Shown here piece by piece: positions 56,840-64,000 of a stretch of DNA of 64,000 nucleotides. Source of the DNA: JAZGGS01 sp963714405 (GTDB taxonomy: Bacteria > Bacteroidota > Ignavibacteria > Ignavibacteriales > Ignavibacteriaceae); NCBI GenBank assembly GCA_963714405.1, contig CAVQOH010000005.1, positions 7,427 through 71,426 on the forward strand, read 5' to 3'. The notes beneath the pieces were generated by a model. That model saw nothing but the letters and a program-made list of their open reading frames with translations, did not search any database and was not told where the DNA came from. Position 1 is the stretch's first letter, and each line of letters starts with the position of its first letter. A program made the translations under genes and the position numbers.

Positions 56840-57138
56840 AATTTGATTCATACGAACTTAATTTCTTGTTCTTGATAATGACTTTAATGATAGCGAGAAA
56901 CTCTGTTTTAATCTAGCTTAGCATAATGCCCGGATAGCCGTTACAATTAAAAAAATGACAACTTAAGATGGTTAAAAAAGTTAATTGATTGGAGCAATAA
57001 AGTTTACTATTTTTGAGCCATTACAATGATGAAACATGCACTTTAAACTGTCACATGATTGTCACACATTGTCACAAGAAGAGTGATATTTGGTGTATTA
57101 CTGGAAATAAAAAGTTTTATTTTTAGCTAAAAATCATT
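56840..57138. other. Gene-free region at right end of island
   Basis: About 300 bases without an ORF. Its notable content is three TGTCACA copies listed separately. The final bases before the tRNA (attgccgaag) match the left copy by only three bases outside the tRNA itself. Confidence 0.5.
57049..57076 (+). repeat. Three TGTCACA direct repeats spaced one helical turn
   Basis: Exact copies at 57049-57055, 57060-57066 and 57070-57076, so start-to-start distances are 11 and 10 bases and all lie on one face of the helix. They end about 60 bases before the right attachment site. Candidate integrase arm-type sites or a regulator's operator. No matching array was found near the left end. Confidence 0.7.
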
Positions 57139-57224
57139 GCCGAAGTGGCGAAATTGGTAGACGCGCTGGACTCAAAATCCAGTCTGGCTTAAACCAGGTG
57201 CCGGTTCGAGTCCGGCCTTCGGTA
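57139..57224 (+). tRNA. tRNA-Leu(CAA)
   Basis: An 86-nt class II cloverleaf. Acceptor GCCGAAG/CTTCGGT (first pair G-T), D arm with AAATTGGTAGACGC, anticodon arm CTGGA-CTCAAAA-TCCAG (anticodon CAA), long variable arm GTCTGGCTTAAACCAGGTGC, T arm GCCGGTTCGAGTCCGGC. CCA not encoded. The only intact copy of this tRNA in the window; the left copy has lost its 3' third. Confidence 0.95.
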
Positions 57225-57229
57225 CTTAT

Positions 57230-57246
57230 GCCCTCAAATTGAGGGC
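57230..57246 (+). terminator. Short terminator hairpin after tRNA-Leu
   Basis: gccctcaa / ttgagggc with almost no loop, followed by tttaatttta. Position six bases after the tRNA end suits a tRNA terminator; the T tract is interrupted. Confidence 0.6.
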
Positions 57247-57287
57247 TTTAATTTTATTAGAAATGATTTTATTGAAATAAGATAAAT

Positions 57288-57926
57288 TTGAAGATTGATA
57301 TAAAAAAAATATTATTAGTATTACTATTAAGTTCTGCTGTTGGATTGCTTTTTAATTTTATAAATCCCTCGGGAATTCCATTAATCAAAGAAGAGAAACA
57401 ATTAGAATTCGTTTCAGATTCTATTCTCATTCCAAAAAATGATGCAGAAATTGAGGGTAGAATTGATTCAGTAGATATTACAGCACAACCAAATAACATT
57501 GATGAAAATCAAAAGTTAATTGAGCAACCTATTGATACAATTAAAGAAGAAACATTATCTCCGCAAATTATAGTGGAAGAGCAGAAAGAATCAGTTATTG
57601 AACCGAAAGCCATAAAAGTTGAGCAGGCATATAATCTGTTTAATGATGGGGCAACCTTTCTTGATGCAAGAGATAGTACAGATTATAATTCAGGTCATAT
57701 CTTAAATTCAATTAATTTACCTTACTATTCTTTTGAAGAAAATGAATACAAATTAATTGATATCTCAAAAAATGAGATAATAGTCACTTATTGTAACGGA
57801 ACTGATTGTGATTTAAGCGTTATGTTAGCAAATAAACTTTCTGATTTAGGATATAAAAATGTATATATATTTTACGGCGGTTGGTGGGATTGGTTAGAAA
57901 AAAAATATCCTGTAAAAACCAATTAA
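57288..57926 (+). CDS. Membrane-anchored rhodanese-like domain protein
   Basis: A 212-residue protein from a TTG start (57288), with a single N-terminal helix (ILLVLLLSSAVGLLFNFI), an acidic linker of about 70 residues and a C-terminal rhodanese domain: NLFNDGATFLDARDSTDYNS, GHILNSINLPYYSF, and active loop TYCNGTDCDLS with the catalytic cysteine. Likely handles sulfane sulfur or a redox task at the outer face of the membrane. It is 27 bases upstream of a DoxX/MauE-like gene, a pairing that suggests a shared thiol or sulfur function. Confidence 0.87.
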   Translation: MKIDIKKILLVLLLSSAVGLLFNFINPSGIPLIKEEKQLEFVSDSILIPKNDAEIEGRIDSVDITAQPNNIDENQKLIEQPIDTIKEETLSPQIIVEEQKESVIEPKAIKVEQAYNLFNDGATFLDARDSTDYNSGHILNSINLPYYSFEENEYKLIDISKNEIIVTYCNGTDCDLSVMLANKLSDLGYKNVYIFYGGWWDWLEKKYPVKTN

Positions 57927-57953
57927 GCAGAAACACCTTCAATAAAAAAAGAT

Positions 57954-58415
57954 ATGAATATTTTAAAAAATAAATACTTATTGTTTGTTTTACGTTGTGT
58001 ACTGGCATTTGTGTTTATATATGCAGCGGTTATTAAAATTACTGATCCAAATGATTTTGCCAAGGCAATTTCAAATTATAAGCTTTTACCTGAAAGTTTA
58101 GTGAACATTTTTGCAATAGTATTGCCGTGGGTGGAAATGTGTGCAGGTCTTCTTTTACTCTTCGGGGCTTCAGTTAAAGAAAACAGTGCAATTTTAAGCA
58201 GTATGCTCTGTGTATTTATTGTAGCAATAATAATAAGTCTTGCAAGAGGATTGAATATCAATTGCGGCTGTTTTGGCACTGCAGACGGAAACGAGATTGG
58301 TTTAACCAAACTTCTGCAAAATATTGGATTGCTTATAGCAGGAATAATATTGATTTTATATGAAAGTGATTTTTTATCAATCAGTAAAATTAAATCGTCT
58401 CATTCTTTAGACTGA
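57954..58415 (+). CDS. DoxX/MauE family membrane protein
   Basis: A 153-residue membrane protein with four hydrophobic helices (LFVLRCVLAFVFIYAAVIKI; FAIVLPWVEMCAGLLLLFGA; MLCVFIVAIIISLARGL; LLIAGIILILY). Markers of the DoxX/MauE type are KITDPNDFAKAISNYKLLP and the cysteine-rich turn INCGCFGT, which resembles the MauE redox pair. Probably cotranscribed with the rhodanese-domain gene. Its 3' end overlaps the convergent DnaE-like gene by 16 bases. Confidence 0.87.
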   Translation: MNILKNKYLLFVLRCVLAFVFIYAAVIKITDPNDFAKAISNYKLLPESLVNIFAIVLPWVEMCAGLLLLFGASVKENSAILSSMLCVFIVAIIISLARGLNINCGCFGTADGNEIGLTKLLQNIGLLIAGIILILYESDFLSISKIKSSHSLD

Positions 58416-60007
58416 TTTTTAATGCTATCCATAGTATCTCTTAAAACTCCCAGCGATCTTTGACTAAGAATATCTATTTTTATTAATCCAATATCTTCAA
58501 TTGAATACATATCCGGTTGTGTAACAATTAATCCCAAACCTTTATTCTTGGCATATTCCAGGGCAACATAATCGGTAATTTTAGTAGGTGCAATTACTAT
58601 TCCACCAGGATGAATACTAAGATGCCTTGGAAAACCAGCAATTTCTGAAGCAAGATTTACTATTGATTTCCACGGCTCATCATTAAGATCGAGATTTTTT
58701 GATTCTGGAAATAACTTTGCAAGATTTGGTAGATTTGCAGCACTCGTCCATGGTATTCTTCTGCTGAATTTTGATATTTCCTGATTTGTGAATCCAAAAA
58801 CTTTTGCAACTTCACGAAAAGCAGATCTTGCTCTGAAGGTTACAGTGGTTGAGATCATTGCAACTTTTTCATAACCATACTCTTCAAAAATATACTTTAC
58901 AATTTCATCCCTTTCCTTCCAGGAAAAATCAATATCAACATCCGGTGGACTGCTGCGAGCTTTGTTCATGAATCTCTCAAAATATAAATTCTGTTCAATC
59001 GGATCTACTTGTGTTAGCTCCAGACAATACGCAACTAAGCTGTTAGCTGCCGAACCTCTCCCAATAAGAAGCATCCCCCTTTTCCTGGCTTCTCTTACAA
59101 TATCACGTACAATTAAAAAGTACTCAGTAAAGCTCATCTCTTTAATAACAGCTAGTTCATCATCAACTCTTTTTTTTACTTCGGCAGTTACAGGATGATA
59201 CTTTTTTCTTAATCCTTTATAAGTTTCTTTCCATAAAAGTGATTCTGCAGTTTCTCCTGTTGGAACTGTATATGAGGGAAATTTATATTCGTTCAATTTT
59301 AAATTAACATTACATTCATCCGCAATTTTTTCGCTTTGATCTAGCAAATCAGGAAGATTTTTCCACTCTTTTTCTATTTGTGCAGGATCTTTAAAATAAA
59401 ACTCCTGATTTACAACTTCATCTGCTGAAATATTTTTAAGAGTGGAATTCAATCTTATGGCTGTAACCGTTTTATGGAGCGTATAGTCATCTTTCTCTAA
59501 AAAGTAAATAGGATTTACAGCCACACACTTAATTTTTTTTTCTTCCGCAAAATCAAATCGCTTCCTGTTTGCAGATTTTTGATCTTTTGTAGTAATTAAT
59601 TCTATAAAAATATTTTCTGATGATTTTGTGCTTTCCAGTAACTCTATATGTGGTGTTAAAATGAATAAATTCTTCCATCTGCTTTTCAAAAGATTGAAAA
59701 GTGAAAAATCATCATTAAGTTTTCTCGAAGTTATAATCTTACAGATATCTCTATAACCCGTGTTGTTCTTTGCAAGCAGAATAATATATTTATTTCTGTC
59801 AGTTGGTTCATCGATTAAAGTGCCGATTATTGGTTTAATTTTATTTTCTGACGCAATTTTAGAAAATTGAATCAAGCCGTTCATTGCGTTTGTATCTGTA
59901 AGAGCAATTGCAGAAAGACCAAGATGTAAAGCTTTTTTAACAAGCTGTTCAACCGGAATAGTACCCTTCAGTAGCGTAAAATTAGAATGTACATGCAGAG
60001 GTATCAT
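58400..60007 (-). CDS. DnaE-like DNA polymerase III alpha, C-terminally truncated
   Basis: A 535-residue protein, about half a normal DnaE. The PHP domain is complete at the N-terminus (LHVHSNFTLLKGTIPVEQLV, then IALTDTNAMNGL), and the opening resembles the error-prone DnaE2/ImuC type. The palm has SYTEYFLI-type sequence, GRGSAANSLVAYCLEL, the catalytic pair in PDVDIDFSW (about residues 358-366) and the third aspartate in GLIKIDILSQRSLG (about 510). The protein stops at residue 535: fingers, beta-clamp motif, HhH and OB parts are missing. The convergent DoxX gene occupies the space beyond the stop, so no C-terminal part remains there. Confidence 0.82.
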   Translation of the reverse strand: MIPLHVHSNFTLLKGTIPVEQLVKKALHLGLSAIALTDTNAMNGLIQFSKIASENKIKPIIGTLIDEPTDRNKYIILLAKNNTGYRDICKIITSRKLNDDFSLFNLLKSRWKNLFILTPHIELLESTKSSENIFIELITTKDQKSANRKRFDFAEEKKIKCVAVNPIYFLEKDDYTLHKTVTAIRLNSTLKNISADEVVNQEFYFKDPAQIEKEWKNLPDLLDQSEKIADECNVNLKLNEYKFPSYTVPTGETAESLLWKETYKGLRKKYHPVTAEVKKRVDDELAVIKEMSFTEYFLIVRDIVREARKRGMLLIGRGSAANSLVAYCLELTQVDPIEQNLYFERFMNKARSSPPDVDIDFSWKERDEIVKYIFEEYGYEKVAMISTTVTFRARSAFREVAKVFGFTNQEISKFSRRIPWTSAANLPNLAKLFPESKNLDLNDEPWKSIVNLASEIAGFPRHLSIHPGGIVIAPTKITDYVALEYAKNKGLGLIVTQPDMYSIEDIGLIKIDILSQRSLGVLRDTMDSIKNQSKE

Positions 60008-60091
60008 AAATATATTTTATACGAAGTGAAACTGTTGGAAAACTAATAAATAAAATGGAGAGAGAAAACAAATTTAAATTGAACGGTTTGA

Positions 60092-61372
60092 TTAAGTATT
60101 ATTTATTGCTTTAGCAGCAATATCTTTTCTAAAATAAATATTCCCAAAACGAATCGATTTTAACGCTTCATAGGTTTTTTTCTTTGCTTCATTTAAATTA
60201 TTGTCATTCAATACTGAAGTTACTCCTAATACCCTGCCGCCATTAGTTAATATTTTACCTTCAATTTCTTTAGTTCCCGCGTGATAAACAATAATATCAT
60301 CAGGAAGATTTTCTAATCCAGAAATTTCAAATCCTTTTTCATATTCATCAGGGTATCCGCTTGAAGCTGTAACAACACATACGGAACATCCATTATTATA
60401 ACGAACAGCATTCATATCAATATCACCGCAAGCTGCGGAATAAAGCAACTTCAGAAAATCACCTTCTAAAATTGGTAGAACAACCTGCGTTTCAGGATCA
60501 CCAAATCTGCAATTGAACTCAATTACTTTTGGTCCATCATTTGTTAAAATTAATCCTGCATAAAGACATCCAATAAAATTTTTTCCTTCATCTTTAAGCG
60601 CTTTAAGAGTAGGTGCAATAATTGTTTTTCTAATTACTTCCAGAATTTCATCATTTACAAAAGGTGTAGGCGCATAGGCACCCATCCCACCGGTGTTTTT
60701 TCCTGTATCGTTATCACCAATTCTCTTATGATCTTGCGAAGGAGGAAGAATAACAAATTTTTCACCGTCAGTTATTGCAAAAACAGATGCTTCTTCACCT
60801 TCCAGAAATTCTTCAATCAATACGCTATTGCCTGCCTGACCAAATATTTTGGATATTAAAATTTCATTAATCGCTTTTTCTGCTTCATCAGAATTGCTGC
60901 ATATAAAGACCCCTTTCCCTGCTGCCAATCCATCTGCCTTAATTACGCAAGGATATTTTTTGTTTTTTATATACTCTTTTGCATGATCATACATTTCATT
61001 ATTAAACTGCAAATATTTTGCTGTAGGTACATCAGCAATTTTCATAATTGATTTTGCAAATGATTTGCTTGATTCTATTGCTGCCGCTTCTTTTCCCGGT
61101 CCGAAGACTTTTAATCCATTTTCCCTCAGTACGTCTGCTAAGCCACTTTCCAAGGGTTGCTCTGGTCCAATTATAACTAGTGAAATATTTCTTTGTTTAC
61201 AAAAAGAAACGATGGCAGTAAAATCATTTATATTAATACTAACGTTTTCTCCAAGCAGTGCGGTTCCGGGATTTCCGGGAATAATAAAAAGTTTTTCAAG
61301 CAATGTACTGGTACTAATCCGTAATGATATAGCATGCTCTCTTCCTCCCGAACCTATAACTGCAACGTTCAT
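60092..61372 (-). CDS. purD: Phosphoribosylamine-glycine ligase
   Basis: Second committed step of purine synthesis (GAR synthetase), ATP-grasp fold. 426 residues. GSGGREHAISLRI at the N-terminus, VIIGPEQPLESGLADVLR, PCVIKADGLAAGKGVFIC, LIEEFLEGEEASVFAI, and FNCRFGDPETQVVLPIL are all diagnostic. It overlaps the glycosyltransferase stop by four bases; with guaB beyond, the three may be one purine-linked unit. Confidence 0.97.
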   Translation of the reverse strand: MNVAVIGSGGREHAISLRISTSTLLEKLFIIPGNPGTALLGENVSININDFTAIVSFCKQRNISLVIIGPEQPLESGLADVLRENGLKVFGPGKEAAAIESSKSFAKSIMKIADVPTAKYLQFNNEMYDHAKEYIKNKKYPCVIKADGLAAGKGVFICSNSDEAEKAINEILISKIFGQAGNSVLIEEFLEGEEASVFAITDGEKFVILPPSQDHKRIGDNDTGKNTGGMGAYAPTPFVNDEILEVIRKTIIAPTLKALKDEGKNFIGCLYAGLILTNDGPKVIEFNCRFGDPETQVVLPILEGDFLKLLYSAACGDIDMNAVRYNNGCSVCVVTASSGYPDEYEKGFEISGLENLPDDIIVYHAGTKEIEGKILTNGGRVLGVTSVLNDNNLNEAKKKTYEALKSIRFGNIYFRKDIAAKAINNT

Positions 61373-62661
61373 ACTGCTCTATCCCTTAATAAAAATTGAA
61401 ATTGTTGAGTTAATTGCTCAGTAAGGAAATCTCTTCTTAAAGATTCCACGAAGTCTTTATCAGGAAGCGGAAGCTCATTTTTTACATACAAATTATATAC
61501 TTCCAGCATTGTATTTTTTATTTGATCTATATTATCCGGCTCAGTAATAAATGATGCTTTGTAATCTTTTGCAGCAGATTTAAGAGCACCCTCGGGTAAG
61601 CAAGCAATTATTGGTTTTTGTGTTCCGAAATATTCATACAGTTTACCGCTGGAAATGGTATCAGCACTTTTTCCATTTCCAACCATTATCCAGAGAACAT
61701 CACTAATCAATAATTTTTGTATAGTTGTAAGATGATCAAGATAACCGTAATCTTGAATGTAAGATTGAATGTTTAGTTTTTTAATTAATTTTTTGTTTTC
61801 GTTTCGTAAAAATCCTGCAAATGTAAGTTGAATGTTTTGCCCTATTTCTGGATGTTCTACTAAAAGTTTTTTAAATGCCTTTAGAAAATACTTTGGGGTG
61901 ATATACTCATAAAATAACCCTGCATATGTAAGAATCATTTTTTTATTTGTTTTTTCAATTCGTTCAACCGTTTTAAAATCTTCCGGATCATACCCATGAG
62001 GAATTATAAATACATCATCAAATGAAACAAATTTATAATCGTTGATTAATTTTTCTTTAATTTTTCTGTTGGTTACGATTATTTTATCAGCCGCCTTTAG
62101 TGCTTTATACTCTTTCTTTTTATTCAGTGTTCTGTGAAACGGGGTAATATAAAATGAGAATTGGTTATCAACCCAGAGATCTCTGTAATCTAATATTAGC
62201 GGAATGTTATGATTCTTTTTAAGTTCAGCAAAAATATTAAATGAACTGAATGGTGGACCGGTAATAAATATTGCATTAAATTGTTCTAACTCTAAAATTT
62301 CCTCAGTTTTTTGGTATGCCTTTTTCGCCCAGCTTATTTTATTATCAGGTATATAAAAAGTCTGGCTGATTTTGCTAAGTAATTTCCTGATTATTTCTCT
62401 GGGAAGAGTAATTGTACCAAATTTTGAAAGTATTGAATTGGGTTCTTTTCCTCCTACCCTGATCACTTTTACATCAGTATTTTCAAGTTCTTTTTGTAAT
62501 GAATAATCATGAGCAAAATAACCAACTTGCTTGGTTGTTATTACAGTTGGTTCCCAGTTAAAATTTCTAAAGTATTTGACAAATTTTAAAGATCGCTGAA
62601 CACCGCTAAGTCCCATTGGTGGAAAGTAATAAGCAATTACAAGAACTTTAAGCATCGGCAA
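61369..62661 (-). CDS. Glycosyltransferase family 4-like protein
   Basis: A cytoplasmic GT-B glycosyltransferase of about 428-430 residues. The N-terminal domain opens LKVLVIAYYFPPMGLSGVQR and contains FITGPPFSSF and LILDYRDLW. The donor-binding half has FIIPHGYDPEDF, LTYAGLFYEYITP and SSGKLYEYFGTQKPIIACLP (the E-x7-E-like region). A strong AGGAGGAG lies upstream: its spacing suits TTG 62661, while ATG 62655 is six bases further; the two cannot be separated. Acts on an envelope or polysaccharide acceptor; sugar unknown. Confidence 0.88.
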   Translation of the reverse strand: MPMLKVLVIAYYFPPMGLSGVQRSLKFVKYFRNFNWEPTVITTKQVGYFAHDYSLQKELENTDVKVIRVGGKEPNSILSKFGTITLPREIIRKLLSKISQTFYIPDNKISWAKKAYQKTEEILELEQFNAIFITGPPFSSFNIFAELKKNHNIPLILDYRDLWVDNQFSFYITPFHRTLNKKKEYKALKAADKIIVTNRKIKEKLINDYKFVSFDDVFIIPHGYDPEDFKTVERIEKTNKKMILTYAGLFYEYITPKYFLKAFKKLLVEHPEIGQNIQLTFAGFLRNENKKLIKKLNIQSYIQDYGYLDHLTTIQKLLISDVLWIMVGNGKSADTISSGKLYEYFGTQKPIIACLPEGALKSAAKDYKASFITEPDNIDQIKNTMLEVYNLYVKNELPLPDKDFVESLRRDFLTEQLTQQFQFLLRDRAV

Positions 62662-62696
62662 AAATCTCCTCCTGGTTAAAACTTACTGATCATTAA

Positions 62697-63356
62697 TTAA
62701 GTGTGATAATTCGGTGCCTCTTTAGTCACAATAACATCGTGGGGATGGCTTTCTCTTAAGCCGGCTAATGTGATTTTAATAAATTCAGATTTGTTTCTCA
62801 ACTGGTTCATATTTTTAGCACCGCAATAACCCATCGACGCTCTGAGTCCCCCAATCAACTGGTAAATTGTATCACCAAGCGGTCCTTTATAAGGAACCCT
62901 TCCTTCAACACCTTCCGGAACTAATTTTGAAATATCATCTTCAACATCCTGAAAATATCTGTCCTTGCTTCCATGTTTCATCGCACCTAATGAACCCATT
63001 CCTCTGTAGGTTTTAAAACTTCTACCCTCAAAAAGAATTTTTTCTCCGGGACTCTCTTCAACTCCGGCAAATAATCCACCAATCATAACACTGTGTGCTC
63101 CCGCAGCAATTGCTTTTGGAATATCACCCGTTTGTTTTATTCCACCATCAGCAATTACAGGAATTCCCCTTGCTTTTGATGCTTTATAAACATCAGAGAT
63201 TGCCGTAATTTGTGGAACTCCCACCCCTTCACCAAGCGGTCCTTTATAAGGAACCCTTCCTTCAACACCTTCCGGAACTAATTTTGAAATATCATCCTCC
63301 ACATCCTGAAAATATCTATCCTTGCTTCCATGTTTCATCGCACCTAATGAACCCAT
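62697..63356 (-). CDS. guaB: IMP dehydrogenase, C-terminal part, in a rearranged region
   Basis: Converts IMP to XMP. Bases 62697 to about 63228 encode the genuine C-terminal third: VPQITAISDVYKASKARGIP, IADGGIKQTGDIPKAIAAGA, MIGGLFAGVEESPGEK, RGMGSLGAMKHGSKDRYF, KGPLGDTIYQLIGGLRASMG, ending LRESHPHDVIVTKEAPNYHT. The mobile-flap Arg-Tyr is at YFQDVEDD/RVPYKGPL. Upstream of 63228 the frame re-enters a duplicated copy of the same segment (63229-63587), with its own frameshift, and then an inverted copy. The 5' two-thirds of guaB, including the active-site cysteine loop, is not in the window. Confidence 0.88.
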   Translation of the reverse strand: MGSLGAMKHGSKDRYFQDVEDDISKLVPEGVEGRVPYKGPLGEGVGVPQITAISDVYKASKARGIPVIADGGIKQTGDIPKAIAAGAHSVMIGGLFAGVEESPGEKILFEGRSFKTYRGMGSLGAMKHGSKDRYFQDVEDDISKLVPEGVEGRVPYKGPLGDTIYQLIGGLRASMGYCGAKNMNQLRNKSEFIKITLAGLRESHPHDVIVTKEAPNYHT

Positions 63357-63587
63357 TCCTCTGTAAGATTTAAAGGCTTGCCTTTTTCCAAAAGAATTTT
63401 TTCTCCGGGACTCTCTTCAACTCCTGCAAATAATCCGCCAATCATAATACTATGTGCTCCCGCAGCAATTGCCTTGGGTATATCACCTGTTTGTTTAATT
63501 CCACCATCAGCAATAATTGGAATTCCCCTTGCTTTTGATGCTTTATAAACATCAGAGATTGCCGTAATTTGTGGAACTCCCACCCCT
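62872..63587. repeat. Tandem duplication of a guaB segment
   Basis: Copy A (62872-63228) and copy B (63229-63587) carry the same part of guaB head to tail. They differ at scattered positions, mostly synonymous, plus small indels near 63370-63390 that break the frame in B. A duplication inside this TIM barrel could not fold, so an assembly join of two strain haplotypes is more likely than biology. Confidence 0.9.
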
Positions 63588-63593
63588 GCAATA

Positions 63594-64000
63594 ACTCTTG
63601 TTGTACAAGAGTTGAACCAGGGGTGGGAGTTCCACAAATTACAGGCAATATTCTGATGTTTATAAAGCATCAAAAGCAAGGGGAATTCCAATTATTGCTG
63701 ATGGTGGAATTAAACAAACAGGTGATATACCAAGGCAATTGCTGCGGGACCACATAGTATTATGATTGGCAAATTGCAGGAGTTGAAGAATCCCGGAGAA
63801 AAATTCTTTTGAAGGTAGCCAAGTTTTAAATCTTACAGAGGAATGGGTTCATTAGGTGCAATGAAACCTGAAGCAAGGATAGATATTTTCAGGATGTGGA
63901 GGATGATATTTCAAAATTAGTTCCGGAATTATTGAAGGAAGGGTTCCTTATAAAGGACCGCTTGGTGTATTTACCAGTTGATTGGGGGACTCAAGGCGTC
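63594..64000. repeat. Inverted, error-rich copy of guaB (fold-back)
   Basis: The sequence turns back on itself at about 63603 (actcttgt - tgt - acaagagt). From 63613 to 64000 it is the reverse complement of guaB, reaching bases equivalent to 62841, with many single-base gaps. Where copies A and B differ, this copy follows B. This fits one fold-back read joined to the contig. Confidence 0.9.

Larger units (their letters stand above)
47615..57224. mobile_element. Probable decayed integrative island at tRNA-Leu
   Basis: A 9.6-kb segment lies between a truncated tRNA-Leu copy (47615-47672) and an intact tRNA-Leu(CAA) gene (57139-57224). The two share 56 of 58 positions. A tyrosine recombinase pseudogene starts 77 bases inside the left end and points inward, the usual place for an integrase. 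Cargo: an exported protein, a serine hydrolase, a DDAH-like enzyme, two type IX-secreted proteins, a SPOR protein and a membrane protein. No conjugation, replication or phage structural genes are visible, so it is best described as an immobilised genomic island. Confidence 0.7.

Noticed and set aside
47615..57224. Intact prophage or conjugative element
   Set aside because: No terminase, capsid, relaxase, type IV secretion or replication gene, and the integrase is dead.
62697..64000. Biological inverted duplication of guaB
   Set aside because: Copy-specific errors, shared haplotype of B and C, and impossible protein structure point to an assembly artefact.

Overview
The window looks like chromosomal DNA from a member of the Ignavibacteria (Bacteroidota/Chlorobi lineage). 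Evidence is the low GC content, Por-type (type IX) secretion C-terminal domains with the NYPNPFNP signature on three secreted proteins, a DUF4835/PorD-type protein, a PorV-like barrel, a GldA/F/G-type ABC system, and one candidate TAnnTTTG promoter box. Most genes are ordinary housekeeping or envelope genes. Assignments come from reading motifs by eye; no database search was possible.

Layout. 0-5.4 kb: envelope polysaccharide genes (a divergent sugar transferase, a Wzi-like barrel, wecB), with a 15-bp minisatellite and a fragment of an S23 four-helix-bundle gene between them. 5.4-13.5 kb, minus strand: DUF2207 plus LemA, a HAD phosphatase, a NUDIX CoA-pyrophosphatase-like enzyme, then a DUF4340/GldG/GldF/GldA-type ABC operon. 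13.6-21 kb: a one-heme barrel-like protein, an atypical crotonase, a double UspA protein and a large C25 (gingipain-like) protease. 21-31.2 kb, mostly minus strand: tRNA-Met/Ile2, DUF72, a YwqK-like lipoprotein, HIT, EF-G-2, small envelope proteins, a UPF0104-type membrane protein, Maf, SpoIID, MATE and tRNA-Ala. 31.3-35.2 kb: a cytochrome lipoprotein, then an extended SDR, a serine-palmitoyltransferase-like enzyme and a GNAT-like protein that together resemble a bacterial ceramide locus. 35.2-47.3 kb: HEAT-cyclophilin lipoprotein, PorD and PorV-like proteins, a helix-hairpin-helix barrel, a hybrid histidine kinase with three receivers, gltX and glnS.

47.6-57.2 kb is a probable old integrated island. 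It is bounded by a 58-nt duplication of tRNA-Leu(CAA): a truncated copy on the left and the intact gene on the right. Just inside the left end is a heavily decayed tyrosine recombinase. The cargo is a serine hydrolase, a DDAH-like amidinotransferase-fold enzyme, two type IX-secreted proteins, a SPOR protein and a membrane protein. 57.3-62.7 kb carries a rhodanese and DoxX/MauE-like pair, a DnaE-like polymerase lacking its C-terminal half, purD and a glycosyltransferase.

Quality caveat. Five otherwise well-conserved genes each contain a single frameshift. The last 1.1 kb (guaB) is a tandem duplication followed by an inverted, error-rich copy. Both features fit a long-read assembly with uncorrected indels and a fold-back artefact at a contig end, so the frameshifts should not be read as real pseudogenes without checking.
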